In this document: one piece after another, positions 32,760-44,790 of the stretch
How positions within the stretch are numbered: position 1 is the stretch's first letter
Layout: the number at the start of each line of letters is the position of its first letter
Assembly: GCA_911728455.2 (NCBI GenBank)
Contig: OU452231.1
Coordinates: 15,209,838-15,273,837, forward strand
Source: Marthasterias glacialis
Taxonomy: Eukaryota > Echinodermata > Asteroidea > Forcipulatida > Asteriidae
Direction of reading: 5' to 3'
DNA length: 64,000 nt
Notes under the pieces: generated by a model
What the model saw: only the letters and a program-made list of their open reading frames with translations
Databases searched by the model: none
Told to the model about the DNA's origin: nothing
Made by a program: the position numbers and the translations under genes

Positions 32760-34500
32760 GTAACATTTTTAGGTGTTCGGGCTTTCTTTTCATCTTTTAC
32801 TTCTCCTTCTTATGCATGTCGATTGTACGCTAACAAAAGCTTTTTTTAAAGCTTGTATGAACTTGAAACTTCACACATAGTTAGATATTCATTAGGACAT
32901 GAAACTGTTTGAGTGACGTCATGATGACGTCATCAGGTGTTGAATTACATTAAATCAATTCTTACAAAAAATCATCACTTTTGATCTACACAAGGGATTT
33001 TTACACTCTATACATTATAGGAAAGGTCATCCCAAGCTGCATAAAAGCCTCACAGACAGTACCCCAATTTGACCTTGTCTTCCATTGCAAACCGGAAGGT
33101 GAAGCCAAAAATGCTTAAAAAGTTACAATTTAGGCTGTTGAGTCAATATGTAACAGAATTTTGACATGGTTTCAGTGTACGAAATGAAATGTAATTCATG
33201 ACCTTTGAAAATGTTACATTGATGACGTCATCAAATGTTACAGCTTGTTAGGACAACGAGTTTAAAAATAAGTTATTTTTCTATTTCAAATTTCTTTTGA
33301 GCAAACTTCATCTTGAATTTTTTAATAATAGATAAGGACTATAAAACCCTAATTATGAAATTCCAACAAAATCGGCCGTTGCATTATGAAGTTATGCAAC
33401 GGCCGTTTTTGTTTAAATTTTTTAGACTACAGTACAGAGCCACCCATGAGAAAATACTTACAATAACCCTGGAAGTAATCCAGGCCCAATAAAACAAAAC
33501 AAGAACCCAAAGCCAGGCATAATGAATAATATTTTCTTTAGCTCAAGGGCATTCTAGAAATGTGATTCGTCATAGCTACGTCACAACGAAATTGGTACAC
33601 GAGGTCGAAAAAAATTATTTTGCTATCTCAAAAAATAAAGCATGTACGGACTTGAAACTTACTATATACCTAGACCACAGTGTGTACATGACAAAGAAAA
33701 AAATTTGGAATGATGACGTCATCGGTGATGTCATTACATTAAAATGAAGTTTTATATTAAAATACTCATATCTCCAGAATCAGATATGCTACATACATGA
33801 TCTTTACACCATATGAAAGGTCATAAAGTATTAAATAAATCTTACACAGGGTGTGACCCCAATAGACCTTTACTATCGGTCGAAACCGGAAGTAGTAGTT
33901 TCTTACATAAAAAATCATCTCTGAATAACGTTATTTTGCATAGTAATAAAATAACTTAATTTTAAGGCCCTTCGACGATTCTACAAATGTTTTTAAAGTT
34001 TGATCTCATTTGACCTTCAATTCCGGTCGAAACCGGAAGTAGTAGTTTTGTTATGAAAAATCCTTTCTGAATTACGTAAATTTGTGTATTAATATGATAA
34101 CTTATTTTTAAAGCCCTTCGACGATTCTATCAATGTTTACAAAGTGTGAACTCATTTGACCTTCACTTCCGGTCGAAACCGGAAGTATAAGTTTTTACAA
34201 CAAAAATATGTATCTTATTAGTGACACATGGTACATTAATAATCGTTACATCAATTTAAAGCTCTCTGACAATTTTAGATACCATGCACAAGGTGTGACC
34301 TCATTTGACCTTTAGTTCCTGTCAAACCGGAAGTTGAAGTTTCATATGACAAACCTTCATGCATAAAGATCAAAAAAGTACAAATAAATTTTTCGCCCGT
34401 CAGCATAGCACAAATAGACAAAAAACTTTCACACAATATTAACATTAAAATTTTCAATTATGTTTTGAGCCGAACACCGTGAGTTTGTTCACATACTCTA
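32760..34500 (+). mobile_element. Helitron-like repeat family 2, first units
   Basis: Non-coding sequence rich in TGACGTCA palindromes and in CTTCCGGTCGAAACCGGAAG-type inverted sites (about 33885, 34020, 34160), arranged as internal units of about 130-150 bp. It ends at a hairpin GAGTTTGTTCACATACTC (34481-34498) followed by a degenerate CTAT. A perfect palindrome CGGCCGTTGCAT...ATGCAACGGCCG lies at 33373-33405. Part of it (33525-34500) is repeated at 34875-35732. Confidence 0.5.
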
Positions 34501-34860
34501 AAATTCTATTTTTTTTTTTCTTTCTGCGCATTCTTCCCCCTGAACCTTGTCCGCAAATTTTCTTAAAAAGTAAAGCTTGTATGAACTTAAAACTTACCAT
34601 GTACAAAGGTATTAGTGAGCAGATGATACCGAAACTTTTTTGAAATGATGACGTCATTGATGACGTCATGACGCTTAATAAACGTTAAATAATACAAAAA
34701 ATTCTTAACTCAAGAACGGCAAATACTACATGTTGGACAAATTGTTGGACAAATTGTATGCACACCGTGACCTCAACTGACCTTTACTTTTGGTAGAAAC
34801 CGGAAGTTAAAGTAACAAATCATGTCATTTGGGGCTCTAGAGCCTAAGTGAGTAAAAATA
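34501..34860 (+). repeat. Partial unit of Helitron-like repeat family 2
   Basis: Starts within a pyrimidine tract, then AAGCTTGTATGAACTT, a double TGACGTCA site (34648-34670) and ACCGGAAGT (34800). It is a truncated copy lying between two longer ones. Confidence 0.45.
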
Positions 34861-35732
34861 TCAACAAACTTTTAATGAACAATATTTTCTTTAGCTCAAG
34901 AGCATTCTAGAAATGTGATATATGACGTCATAGCTACGTCACAACGAAATTGGTACACGAGGCCGAAAAAATTTATTTTGCTGTCTCAAAAAATTAAGCA
35001 TGTACGGACTTGAAACTTACTATATACCTAGACCACAGTGTGAACATGGCAAAGAAAAAAATTTGGAATGATGACGTCATCGATGACGTCATTACATGAA
35101 ATTGAAGTTTTATACTAAAATACTCATATCTCCAGAATCAGAAATGCTACATACATAATCTTTACAACATATGAAAGGTCATAAAGTATTAAATAAATCT
35201 TACAGAGGGTGTGACCCCATTTGACCTTTACTTCCGGTCGAAACCAGAAGTAGTGGTTTTTTACATAAAAAATCATATCTGAATAACGTAATTCTGTGTA
35301 TTAATATAATAACTTAATTTTAAGGCCCTTCCACGATTTTACAAATGTTTACAAAGTTTGATCTCATTTGACCTTCACTTCCGGTCGAAACCGGAAGTAT
35401 AAGTTTGTACATACAAAAGTATGTATCTTATTAATGAAATGTGGTACATTAATCATTACATCAATGTAAAGCTCTCTGGCAATTCTAGATACCATGCACA
35501 AAGTGTGACCCCATTTGACCTTTAGTTCCTGTCAAACCGGAAGTTGAAGTTTAATATGACAAACCTTCATGCATGAAGATCAAAAAGTACAAATAATTAT
35601 TTCGCCAGTCAGCATAGCACAAGAGACAACAAACTTGCACACATTATTGACCTTAAGATTTTTAATTACGCAATCACTATATTAAGTTTAAGCCGAACGC
35701 CGTGAGTTTGTTCACAAACTCTAAATTTCTAG
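34861..35732 (+). mobile_element. Helitron-like repeat family 2, copy with intact 3' end
   Basis: Near-duplicate of 33525-34500. Its 3' end is textbook Helitron-like: stem-loop GAGTTTGTTCACAAACTC (35704-35721), seven nucleotides, then CTAG (35729-35732) followed by T. No Rep/helicase gene is present, so it would be non-autonomous. Confidence 0.6.
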
Positions 35733-36027
35733 TTTTTTACTTCTCCTTTTTCTTCTTCTTATACCTGTCGATTGTTCCCTAACAAAAGCATACTTCCTAA
35801 GATTTTATGAACTTGAAACTTCACACATAGTTAGATATTCATTAGGACATGAAACCGTTTGAGTGATGTCATGATGACGTCATCGGGTGTTGGATTACAT
35901 TAAATCAAAGTTTATTATTTCAAAAAATCATAACTGCTGAAGTACACAATGGATTTTTACAATCTATACATCATCGGAAAGGTCATCCAAAACTGCTCAA
36001 ACGCTTCAAAGACATTGTAAATTGTAA
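35733..36027 (+). repeat. Family 2 repeat, further partial copy
   Basis: Closely matches 32795-33000 (TGAACTTGAAACTTCACACA, then TAGTTAGATATTCATTAGGA, then a TGACGTCATC block). It begins directly at the 3' end of the preceding copy, consistent with repeated insertion into or beside the same family. Confidence 0.5.
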
Positions 36028-36411
36028 GTTAGGGAATGTCCTTCTATGTTGTACATTGCGTGACCTGTGTGACCTCTACTTCTGGTGAAACCGGAAGTAG
36101 CTCCTCATTCAAAAGTTGTCAGAGGTAGGAACATGATTCTTTCACCAAGTACCAAGGTTAGGGAAGGTCCTTCTCTGTTGAACATTGCGTGACCTTTGTG
36201 ACCTCTACTTCCGGTCAAACCGGAAGTAGCTCCTCATTTAAAAGTGGTAAGGGCTAGGAACATGATTCTTACACCAAATACCAAGGTTAGGGAAGGTCCT
36301 CTGTTGCACATTGCGTGAGCTTTGTGACCTTTCCTTCCAGTCAAACCGAAAGTAGCTACTCATTTAAAAATGGTAAGAGCTAGGAACATGTTTCTTTCAC
36401 CAAATACCAAG
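36028..36411 (+). repeat. Tandem repeat, three units of about 128 bp
   Basis: Units start GTTAGGGAA at 36028, 36157 and 36286, and a fourth begins at 36412 but diverges after about 20 nt. Each contains an inverted CTTCCGGTCAAACCGGAAG or a decayed version of it. Confidence 0.85.
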
Positions 36412-37130
36412 GTTAGGGAGGATCCTTCACGTTTCATGTTTTTATGTTCATATTTTTAGATATTTAAGTTGATACATTAAATAACAGCTTTAACTACCAT
36501 ATTCTGAACACCTTGTTTTTATGGTGTCACAAAAACTTATGTCTAGTTTAAACTTGTTACCAGAGGGCACTGTCTAATGTAATGATGTCAACAGTTCCAA
36601 ACTTGAAAACGCAGAGTCCATTACCACCTCACACACGAAAACCATGTCCAAAGCTCGTTTTTTACAGACCAAAGAACTCAAAATGATGGCTTTTAATAAA
36701 TTTTTCCTTAACTTCCGGTTTGAGCCGCAAGATAAGGTCAAATTGGGGTCATTTCTGTGAGACATTTAAACAGTTCCCAAAGACCTTTGCGATAATGTAT
36801 AGATTGTAAAAATCCATTGTGCGCTTCAGGATTTATGATTTAGGTAATAATCTTTGATTTATTATAACTCAACATCTGATGATGTCATTGTTTTATGTCC
36901 AGTCTTCATATTGAGGTTCAAGTATGCACAGTTAAGGTTCAGTTTAATTTCAATCTTGAGTTGTATTTCTGGAGAAATATTATGGTCTTGATGGACACAA
37001 TATGACACATGGTTTTTGATTTAACATAAATATAACATTTAAATATGAACATCGAAATAATTAAATAGAGCTTTGAGCAGGAAACGAGGTCAAATCAGGT
37101 CACTAAGAAATATAAAGAACCGCATACATT
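36412..37130. other. Non-coding; part matches inverted repeat at 58.4-58.9 kb
   Basis: No gene. The segment around 36570-36900 is similar, in inverted orientation, to 58400-58870 (shared ACTTCCGGTTTGAGC-like and CATTTCTGTGAGACATTTA-like stretches). Confidence 0.45.
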
Positions 37131-37139
37131 TATTGGGTG

Positions 37140-40095
37140 AAGGCGTCGATTGAGTTGATGAGGTGTTGTTTATCATCAAACGGACTGAAGAATTTTTAAA
37201 TTTGTTTTAACGTCACGAGTTTATCTTTGAGGCTCCGAATTCCATTCATCTCGTGGGATAACGCGCCGCCTCTCAACACGTGTTCGTACGCCAAAAACTC
37301 AATATGCTTTTTGACTACGTATTTTTTTTACACCTTTGGCTTTTTCATACATTGATCTTTTGAGAGGACGCAATACATTTTAGACCTCAGGGCGATTACC
37401 TTTTTTATAGGTCCCCCACCGAGCTCATCTTTGAATTTTCCTATAACTTTTTTGTTTTTAGGATTGTATAAGGTATGCTCCGGGAATAATTTGAAAAGTC
37501 AAAACGATCCGATTCTGATTCGAAGTTTTAGTAAACATCTTCAGTTTTTATTCTAACGATTAAACTATCGGTGTCAGTGTAAATGATAATACATATCGCC
37601 ATATTTTTCTTTCAAAAAGTCGTGGTAAAACTCAAACATGCACACCTTGGACAACTCTAATATACTGGCTCCTATGTAGATGGGTTTGTCTAATGTGAGT
37701 TTTGTGGGAAAACTATGCACCGCCATTAGATCGTTTGGAAATGGAACCATCCTACTAAACTGCAGTTTAGCGATCAATTTTAACCTCTTTTTTGTTTCGG
37801 ATCCTTTGAATATCTTTACGTCTACCCTATTTTGTTTGTCTTCCATCGTCTTTCCAAACACTGAATTGTTGGCCAATTTGTAAAGATCTTTTTCAAAATC
37901 CGTTGTCGCTTTAATTCGTAGACCGGTATTAAAGTCGATGTACAGTTTCATCCAGGGAGATTGATCGAATAACATCACTCTATGAATCTTGGTCAATTTC
38001 ATTCCGTGTTTTAAATAAAATTGTAAATTTGTATAATGAAGCACGTAATTTTTTCTGGGATTGAAATGAGGGATAAGTTTCTAGGAGTTTTACCCATCGG
38101 TTTATCATCCAAAAGTTGTTTTTGGTAATCTGATAATTGCTCTTTCTTTACCACGTAATTTTCGGGCGCCATCGCAGGTCCATTCTGTTTACGATGAAGC
38201 TCGGGCGGATACTTCAGGTCTACTTCGAAAAAAACAACCTATCGTATCATCTTCTCTCATCATCATAATATCTCTTTCTTTTATTTTATCCGGATGTTTA
38301 TGCCATCTAAGGCCACCCGTTGGGAGATATTGACTCATCGCCCAACCGTATAAATTATTCGCGTCTAAATTCTCCTAGATTCTCCTTTCGCTATTAACCC
38401 ACCCCTGACATACCACCTCGTTTCGCTCGTTCAAAAAACAAATAAGTAAGTAGTTCTAGTTTTATATTGGTCTTTTTGAGTAGCGTGTCCCAAAAGAAGC
38501 CCGGAGAGGTATAGCTGTGCGCTGGATCCAACTCATAATTTTCAAGGCCCTGCTGTTTAAAATATTCAAACACATCCGCCAGTAAAATCACATCCATTTA
38601 GAGATAAAGATCGTGGTAATCTCCCATGGTTCTACAGCCGAAGGCCTTCCATACTTTTTGGGCCCTTTCGTACTCTGCTTCGCTGATGTGCGAATCGAAT
38701 AGGGACGAATAAAACTTTGCCTTCGGGGGGTAATTTATGTTCTTTAAACCTTTCAAAAGAGTCCATATATTCGTAAGGGTAAATACCCTTTTCTAAACAT
38801 AATTCTCGTTGTACCTTATCCCGCGCTTTGGCGTTTGAATATTTAAATTCATGGTTCGGCGTCGCTTTGACCAGCTCCAACCAGCATCCTAAAAACTTGA
38901 ACAAATCTAAAAACATCAACTGATTACCCAAGAAAAACAAAATGCAATTTTCGTCAGTTTTTGGAATGATGCTTATTGTCCAGTCCATTTTGGCCACACT
39001 TTACATGATGAGATGGCCGTCATACCCCTCTTGATTGTGAAAAAAGACAGGCACTTTTGTTTTATAGAGTATTGCTTTTTGTTTCAGATTGCAGCCGTTG
39101 TGTGCCGCTCCTCTATATTTTCCCGTCGTATGACAATGATCTCTGATGGAGTCACCATCTAGCGGTTTATCTCAATACCAACACGTTCTGGCACTCTCAT
39201 GCCTTTTGGCGTCGTCATCGCTCATAGTTAACCGGTGCGGGTATTTTAACAATCGTTGATGATGCTTAGCGAATCGTCCAAACTCTTGAAAAAATGTTGC
39301 GTCAGGTCTGCGCCCCAATTTGTTTCAAACTCTTTAATTTCATCATCGGCGTCTATCCTCACTTTCGAGTACCCGCACTCTTCGTGTCGTTGGTTAATCG
39401 TGGTAGAGTCTCCTTTTGTATCTTCTCCGGGTACAAGAATGCTCTCAAAATCGGCGTAAATGACGAAAGGGGGTGATGCTTTCTTTTGTACATTTTTAAA
39501 TTCTAATATATTATTACCGGGCTTTGGTAATATCATTTTTAACGGTGAATGATCAACACCCTTGCAATATTCTACGTGCTTTTCTTTCGTAGTTTTATTT
39601 CTTTCGTCAAAAAATGTTGTAAACTTAAACAAAAATGTTTTTATGCTCGTGTTTACTAACTTGACTACCTAATAACCTCGAAAAATGCTTTATTCAAACG
39701 TAAAGATTATTTTCATCTTTCGAAAACAGTAAAAGATTAATTCTACTTTTTTCTTGTTTAGAAACCTGTAGGGAGAATATCGCGTCATTATCATATCCAA
39801 ACATGTTGATGGCTAAATCGTTTAAATTTTCAACTTTTTGAATATTATTGATGGGTGTTAGGAACTATATACCCTCAAGGTTTAGCCCATCATCCTTGGG
39901 ATACGATGACGTTCTGTCCGGATGATCGTCCCGCTCGAACAGGGCCGATCTGAGACATTGGTTGGCTTTATTTTTTACGTCAATACACGCTCTGGTATCT
40001 CTAGTTTCTTACGCTTCGATATCGCTTTCTCGAGTTAATGGTTGGATAAACTGGCCGGGGCTCTAAAGAGTTTGGGGTTTAAAGCGATAGCGGCG
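37140..40095 (-). pseudogene. Protein-primed DNA polymerase B of a Polinton/adintovirus-like element, decayed
   Basis: Minus-strand relic in at least four frames. From right to left: N-terminal region with a Cys-rich spacer (about 39950-39640); the exonuclease start YADFESI (39246-39632); a piece at 38997-38632; DVILLADVFEYF...LDPAHSYTSPG and RAKRGG (38597-38394); LYKLANNSVFGK, the polymerase motif B (38044-37574); then a DTDS motif in another frame just after 37574 and the C-terminus to about 37145. This order is that of protein-primed PolB, which copies linear elements from a terminal protein. Multiple frameshifts and stops make it inactive. The N-terminal flank is cut by the composite insertion at 40111. 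Confidence 0.8.
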
Positions 40096-40110
40096 CTACC
40101 GGGCATCATT

Positions 40111-41540
40111 CCCAGCTAACACACAATGTATCCACAACGTTTCACAACGTTGTGGTTTGGTTGTCATAAGGTACTGATTTAACAACGTTGTGACAACGCT
40201 GTAAGAATGTTAGATTGAAAGAAGGTGGTTGTATAAAGGTTGTATTTTGGTATTATGTGGAACGTGGTTGATGTGTTCCATGCCAGACGTTGTTAGAACG
40301 TTATATTTTGGTATTTTATACAGCGTTTTCTTTCGGGATCACAACAACGTGATATTAACGTTGTATATTGGTATTAATGTAACGTTGACATTTTGTCCAA
40401 GGCCTCACGTTGTGGCAACGTAGGATGTTGGTGTTTTTATAACATTATATTATTGTTGCGAACGTAACGTAGTGTGAACGTAGTATTTAGGTTTTCCAGT
40501 AATGTTGTAGTAATGTTGCAAACACAACGTACTGAAGACGTAGTATTTAGGTTTTCCATAAATGTTGTGTTTATGTTGCAAACACAGCATAGTGCAGACG
40601 TAGTATTTACGGTTGTCATTAACGTTGTAGTAATAGTGCAAACACAACGTACAAACGACGTAGTATTTAGGTTTTCCAGTAATGTTGTGATTATGTTGCA
40701 AACACAACATAGTGAAGACGTATTATTTACGTTTTCCGTTAACGTTGTAGTAATGTTGCAAACACAACGTACTGACGACGTAGTATTTAGGTTTCCAGTA
40801 ATATTGTGTTAATGTTGCAAACACAACGTAGTGAAGAAGTAGTGTTTACGGTTTTCATTAACGTTTGTAGTAATGGTGCAAACACAACGTACCGATGATG
40901 TAGTATTGAGGTTTTAAATTAATGTTGTGATGAAGTCGTAAACACAACCTAGTGGTGAAGACATAGTATTTATGTTTTTCCTTAATGTTGTGGTTATGTT
41001 GCAAACACAAGGTAGTGAAGACGTCGTATTTAGGTTTTCCATTTATGTTGCGTCTTTTGTTGCAAACACAACGTACTAGTTGAAGACGTAGGTTTTCTAA
41101 CATTTTGCTAACAAAACGTAGTATATTTGTTAATGTTGTGGTCATGTTGTAAACACATCGTACTAATGTAGACTGGGGTGGGGTAGGGTAGGGGTGGAAC
41201 CGAGGCATACTATAGGGTTTCCATGTGTTCCATAATTAATGGAAAGGCCAGTTATTCTCCCCCACACCCCCACACCCCTCTGAAAAAAAACTATAAAAAA
41301 ACATGTCAGCGAATAATACCCACAAATAAAGAAGAAAAAAAAAGAATCTCTGAAAAGAGGCCTACATAATTAAAAATGTTTATTATTTAAATTTCAAAAA
41401 GGTGGTCACAAATATGGGATGGAGCTGGTCGGACCCGGGAACTCCACACTAGATCCACCTATGGTACGAGTATGGATGAACACAATATTTTATCCCTCCA
41501 TGGTACAATTAGCTAGCCACGAGAATGTTGTGATTGTAAC
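40111..41540 (+). repeat. Long inverted repeat a (left copy)
   Basis: Begins CCCAGCTAACA at the junction with Polinton-like sequence and ends at ATTGTAA against a second CCCAGCTAACA. It holds many ACAACGTTGT-like palindromes (40130-40445), a 60-bp tandem array (40450-41145) and a unique part (41160-41540). The whole reappears inverted at 43541-44790 with moderate divergence. Confidence 0.8.
40450..41145 (+). repeat. 60-bp minisatellite in repeat a, about 11 units
   Basis: Consensus unit includes GCAAACACAACGTACTGAAG, ACGTAGTATTTAGGTTTTCC and an AATGTTGTGGTTATGTT-like end. Because 60 is divisible by 3, long repetitive open frames arise on both strands; these are not genes. Confidence 0.9.
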
Positions 41541-43540
41541 CCAGCTAACAATTTCACGTTTTTACAACTTTGTGAGGACGTCAGACTTTAGTGCCAACAA
41601 CGTTATTTGTATAACGTTGTAGCAACGAAACTTTGTCGACTACCATTTACGTAATATAGAACGCTATACGGCGACGTAATGACGACGTTCCCTCTATGTT
41701 TTTTTAGGGACGTGAGTTTTGACACGTGTGTCACGTGTTGACAACGTTGTGAGAACGTACCAGAGTTTGTTACCGGCAACGTTATTTACATTACGTTGTA
41801 GCAATGGAAGTTTGTCGACTCCCATTTGCGTCTTAACGTTATACAACTACGTAATGAAGACGTCCCCGACACATTTCAGGAACGTTTTGGCCACGTGTCT
41901 AGCACGTTGTGACAACGTTTACGGATACATTCAATCAATTAAAAAACTAATTATCAATATTATATAAGTATGGTTCAAACACTTTCTGGATCCTAACCGA
42001 ATGCAAACTACATGTTACTTATACTATATGTGTTGTAATTATGACAGCATACTGTACATATTATTTTTCAAATTGTATTTATTATATTCTACTTATTACA
42101 CTAATTAGTAGACGTTTATTCTACAACATTACTTACTTCACAATAGTCTACCACGATTATCTTACCTTGGTCACATACACGACTGTGTCCTCATGCTTGC
42201 TATGCTTAAGTGGTGAGGAACTTGTATATATGTAGCGTATTTCCGATGGCTAAGTTGCCATGGTGGGTAATTACAAAATATTGTTTTAATAATTAGTACC
42301 CACCATTGTCAAAAAAAATGAGTTTAATCATGCTAGGTGTATCCTAACTATATTTGTCTTTACGAAACTAGATTAAAACTATATGAGAGTAACCCCCACT
42401 TTTTGGTTCATTGAATATTTCATTAAAACAAATGGTGGATTAGGTTCGAATGGGACTTGCGATCAACAGTATATGAATATGCAAATTTATGCACTGTCTC
42501 TATACAACGTTTCTACAACGTTTTACCAACGTTGTATTCTGCAAAATATGATTTTTGTATGCATGATTTACTGAAAGGTATTACAATTAGTATGAAAAAC
42601 AGTCCAAGAGCTGTGGGGTTGGGTGGATGGGGCGGTTCAGACAGAAGTTGGTATGGAAGCAACGTACGACATAATGATTATTTCTTTGTCATGCATATCT
42701 TTCTACTAAAGTGCTCCCCATTAACCTTGATGAAATGTGTTTCTATCAAAACGGCGACTGCGGCGAAGTTCAGATTCTCATAAGCAAAGGCGTGAAGACA
42801 GAGCACGAAACGTGCATTGAACTTCGTTGAGTGTTTATTTGATGAATCCCACCGTGATCGCTATAAGGGGATTTGGTCCAGCCTTGCTGTTTCCCTTGCC
42901 TACAACGTGAGTCAACAAGTTACCAACATTTAGAAGGATTGTTCCCCAAAATAAGGTGACTATTTATTTATGAGTGACTGCATATTAAAATGAGCATCTC
43001 CTCACACAGCAGAATAAAAATAGCCACCGAAATTGTTCCTTGCTATCAGTGAAACCATCGTTAATTTTGGTAACTTCCTTTCGGACTCGAGCTGTACAGT
43101 CTAATGCAGATGAAGTTATAGTTATCCTAGCCCCTATTGCCAAAAACTTTGATATTAATTTTCGAATTGAGGCTTTTGGCGATTTTTGGGCAAAATGTTT
43201 CCCTCGATGATTCAACATGTGCTACCTCCTTTTGGTGGAATTTTATGAAAATTATCATCACTGACCGACACCAAACATCGTCAGCGCCATGATGGTTGCT
43301 GTGTCGAGCATGGCATCAGCCGAAGTTCGTGTATAACACATGAACCGTTGGTTATCGTGTACCATCGTTGGTCCAGCCTACCATTAACAGCATGACTTGT
43401 TGACTGGCTATACAATGAAGCAAACTGGTATGCCGTGTGGAACGCTGGTCAACGATAACCAACGGTTCGTGTGACGAAGTTGTTGGTATGCAAAAGGTGA
43501 ATTTTCCCATAATTGGGTTTATTAGTGTATTACAATCACA
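41541..43540 (+). repeat. Long inverted repeat b, left arm (2.0 kb)
   Basis: Begins CCCAGCTAACA. The outer 1.3 kb matches the complement of 51738-52997, and the inner 0.65 kb (about 42900-43540) matches the complement of 44791-45427. The right arm is split by the transposon at 45428-51737; joining its two pieces at the 4-bp duplication gives a continuous match to this arm. Open frames inside are short and unsupported. Confidence 0.8.
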
Positions 43541-44790
43541 ATATTCTTGTGACTAGCTTGTACTTTACCATGGAGGAATAAAATATTGTGTTCCTCCATG
43601 CTCGTACCATAGGTGGATCTAGTGTGGAGTTCCCGGGTCCGACCAGCTCCATCCCATTTTTGTGATCACCTTTTTGAAATTTAAATAATAAACATTTTTA
43701 ATTCTGTATAGGCCTCTTTTCGGGGATTCCTTGTTTTTTTGTTGTGGGTATTATTCGCTGATATGTTTTTTTATAGTTTTTTTCAGAGGGGTGTGGGGGT
43801 AGAATGACTGGCCTTTCCATTAATTATGGAACACATGGAAACCCTATAGTATGCCTCAGTTCCACCCCTACCCCACCCCACCCCAGTTTACATTAGTAGG
43901 TTGTGTTTGCAACATGACCACAACATTACCAAAGTGCTACGTTTATACTACGTTTTGTTTGCAACATAACCACAATGTTAGGAAACCTATGTCTTCACTA
44001 GTACGTTGTGTTTGCAACAAAAGCCGCAACAGAAATGGAAAACCTAAATACGACGTTTTCACTACCTTTTGTTTGCAACATCACCACAACATTAATGAAA
44101 AACATAAATAATACGTCTTCACCACTACGTTGGGTTTACGACTTCATCACAACATTAATTTTAAACCTCAATACTACGTCGTCGGTACGTTGTGTTTGCA
44201 ACATTACTACAATGTTAATGGAAAACGTAAATACTACGTCTTCACTACGTTGTGTTGCCAACATAACCACAACATTACTGGACAACCTAAATACTACGTC
44301 GTCTGTACGTTGTGTTTGCAACATTACTACAACGTTAACGGAAAACGTAAATACTACGTCTTCACTATGTTGTGTTGCCAACATAACCACAACATTACTG
44401 GAAAACCTAAATACTACGTTTACACTACGTTACGTTCGCAACATTAATATAATGTTATAAAAACACCAACATCCTACGTTGCCACAACGTGAGGCCTTGG
44501 ACAAAATGACGACGTTACATTAATACCAATATACAACGTTAATATCACGTTGTTGTGATCCTGAAAGAAAATGTTTGTATAAAATACCAAAATATAACGT
44601 TCTAACAACGTCTTGCATGGAACACATCAACAACGTTCCAAATAATACTAAAATACAACCTTTATACAACCACCTTCTTTCAATCTAACATTCTTACAGC
44701 GTTGTCACAATGATGTAAAATCAGTACCTTATGACAACCAAACCTGAACGTTGTGAATTGTTGTGGTTACGTTGTGTGGTAGCTTGGAAT
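43541..44790 (-). repeat. Long inverted repeat a' (right copy of a), lying between the b arms
   Basis: Complement of 40111-41540: it starts with the inner end (ACAATCACAATATTC), then the unique part and the 60-bp array (43905-44455), and ends with ACAACGT-rich sequence and GTAGCTTGG, a diverged form of the TTAGCTGGG terminus. It is the loop between the two b arms, so a-b-a'-b' are interleaved. Confidence 0.8.
43905..44455 (-). repeat. 60-bp minisatellite in repeat a', about 9 units
   Basis: The same unit as at 40450-41145, inverted. It has fewer copies and some changed units, so the arrays have diverged in length. Confidence 0.9.

Noticed and set aside
36028..36430. CRISPR-like array
   Set aside because: Units are 128 bp direct tandem repeats without unique spacers, in an animal repeat context.
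40437..41208. Several long open frames with 20-residue repeats on both strands (also 44008-44460)
   Set aside because: They arise from the 60-bp minisatellite, whose length is a multiple of three; frames are open on both strands with no known domain.
42985..43218. Frame of 77 residues repeated inverted at 45103-45351
   Set aside because: Both are the same stretch of inverted repeat b; the reading differs in frame and stops between arms, with no domain.
40111..44790. A single simple fold-back transposon from repeat a to a'
   Set aside because: Repeat b starts inside it with its own terminal motif and ends far outside, so a simple a-a' element does not describe the locus.
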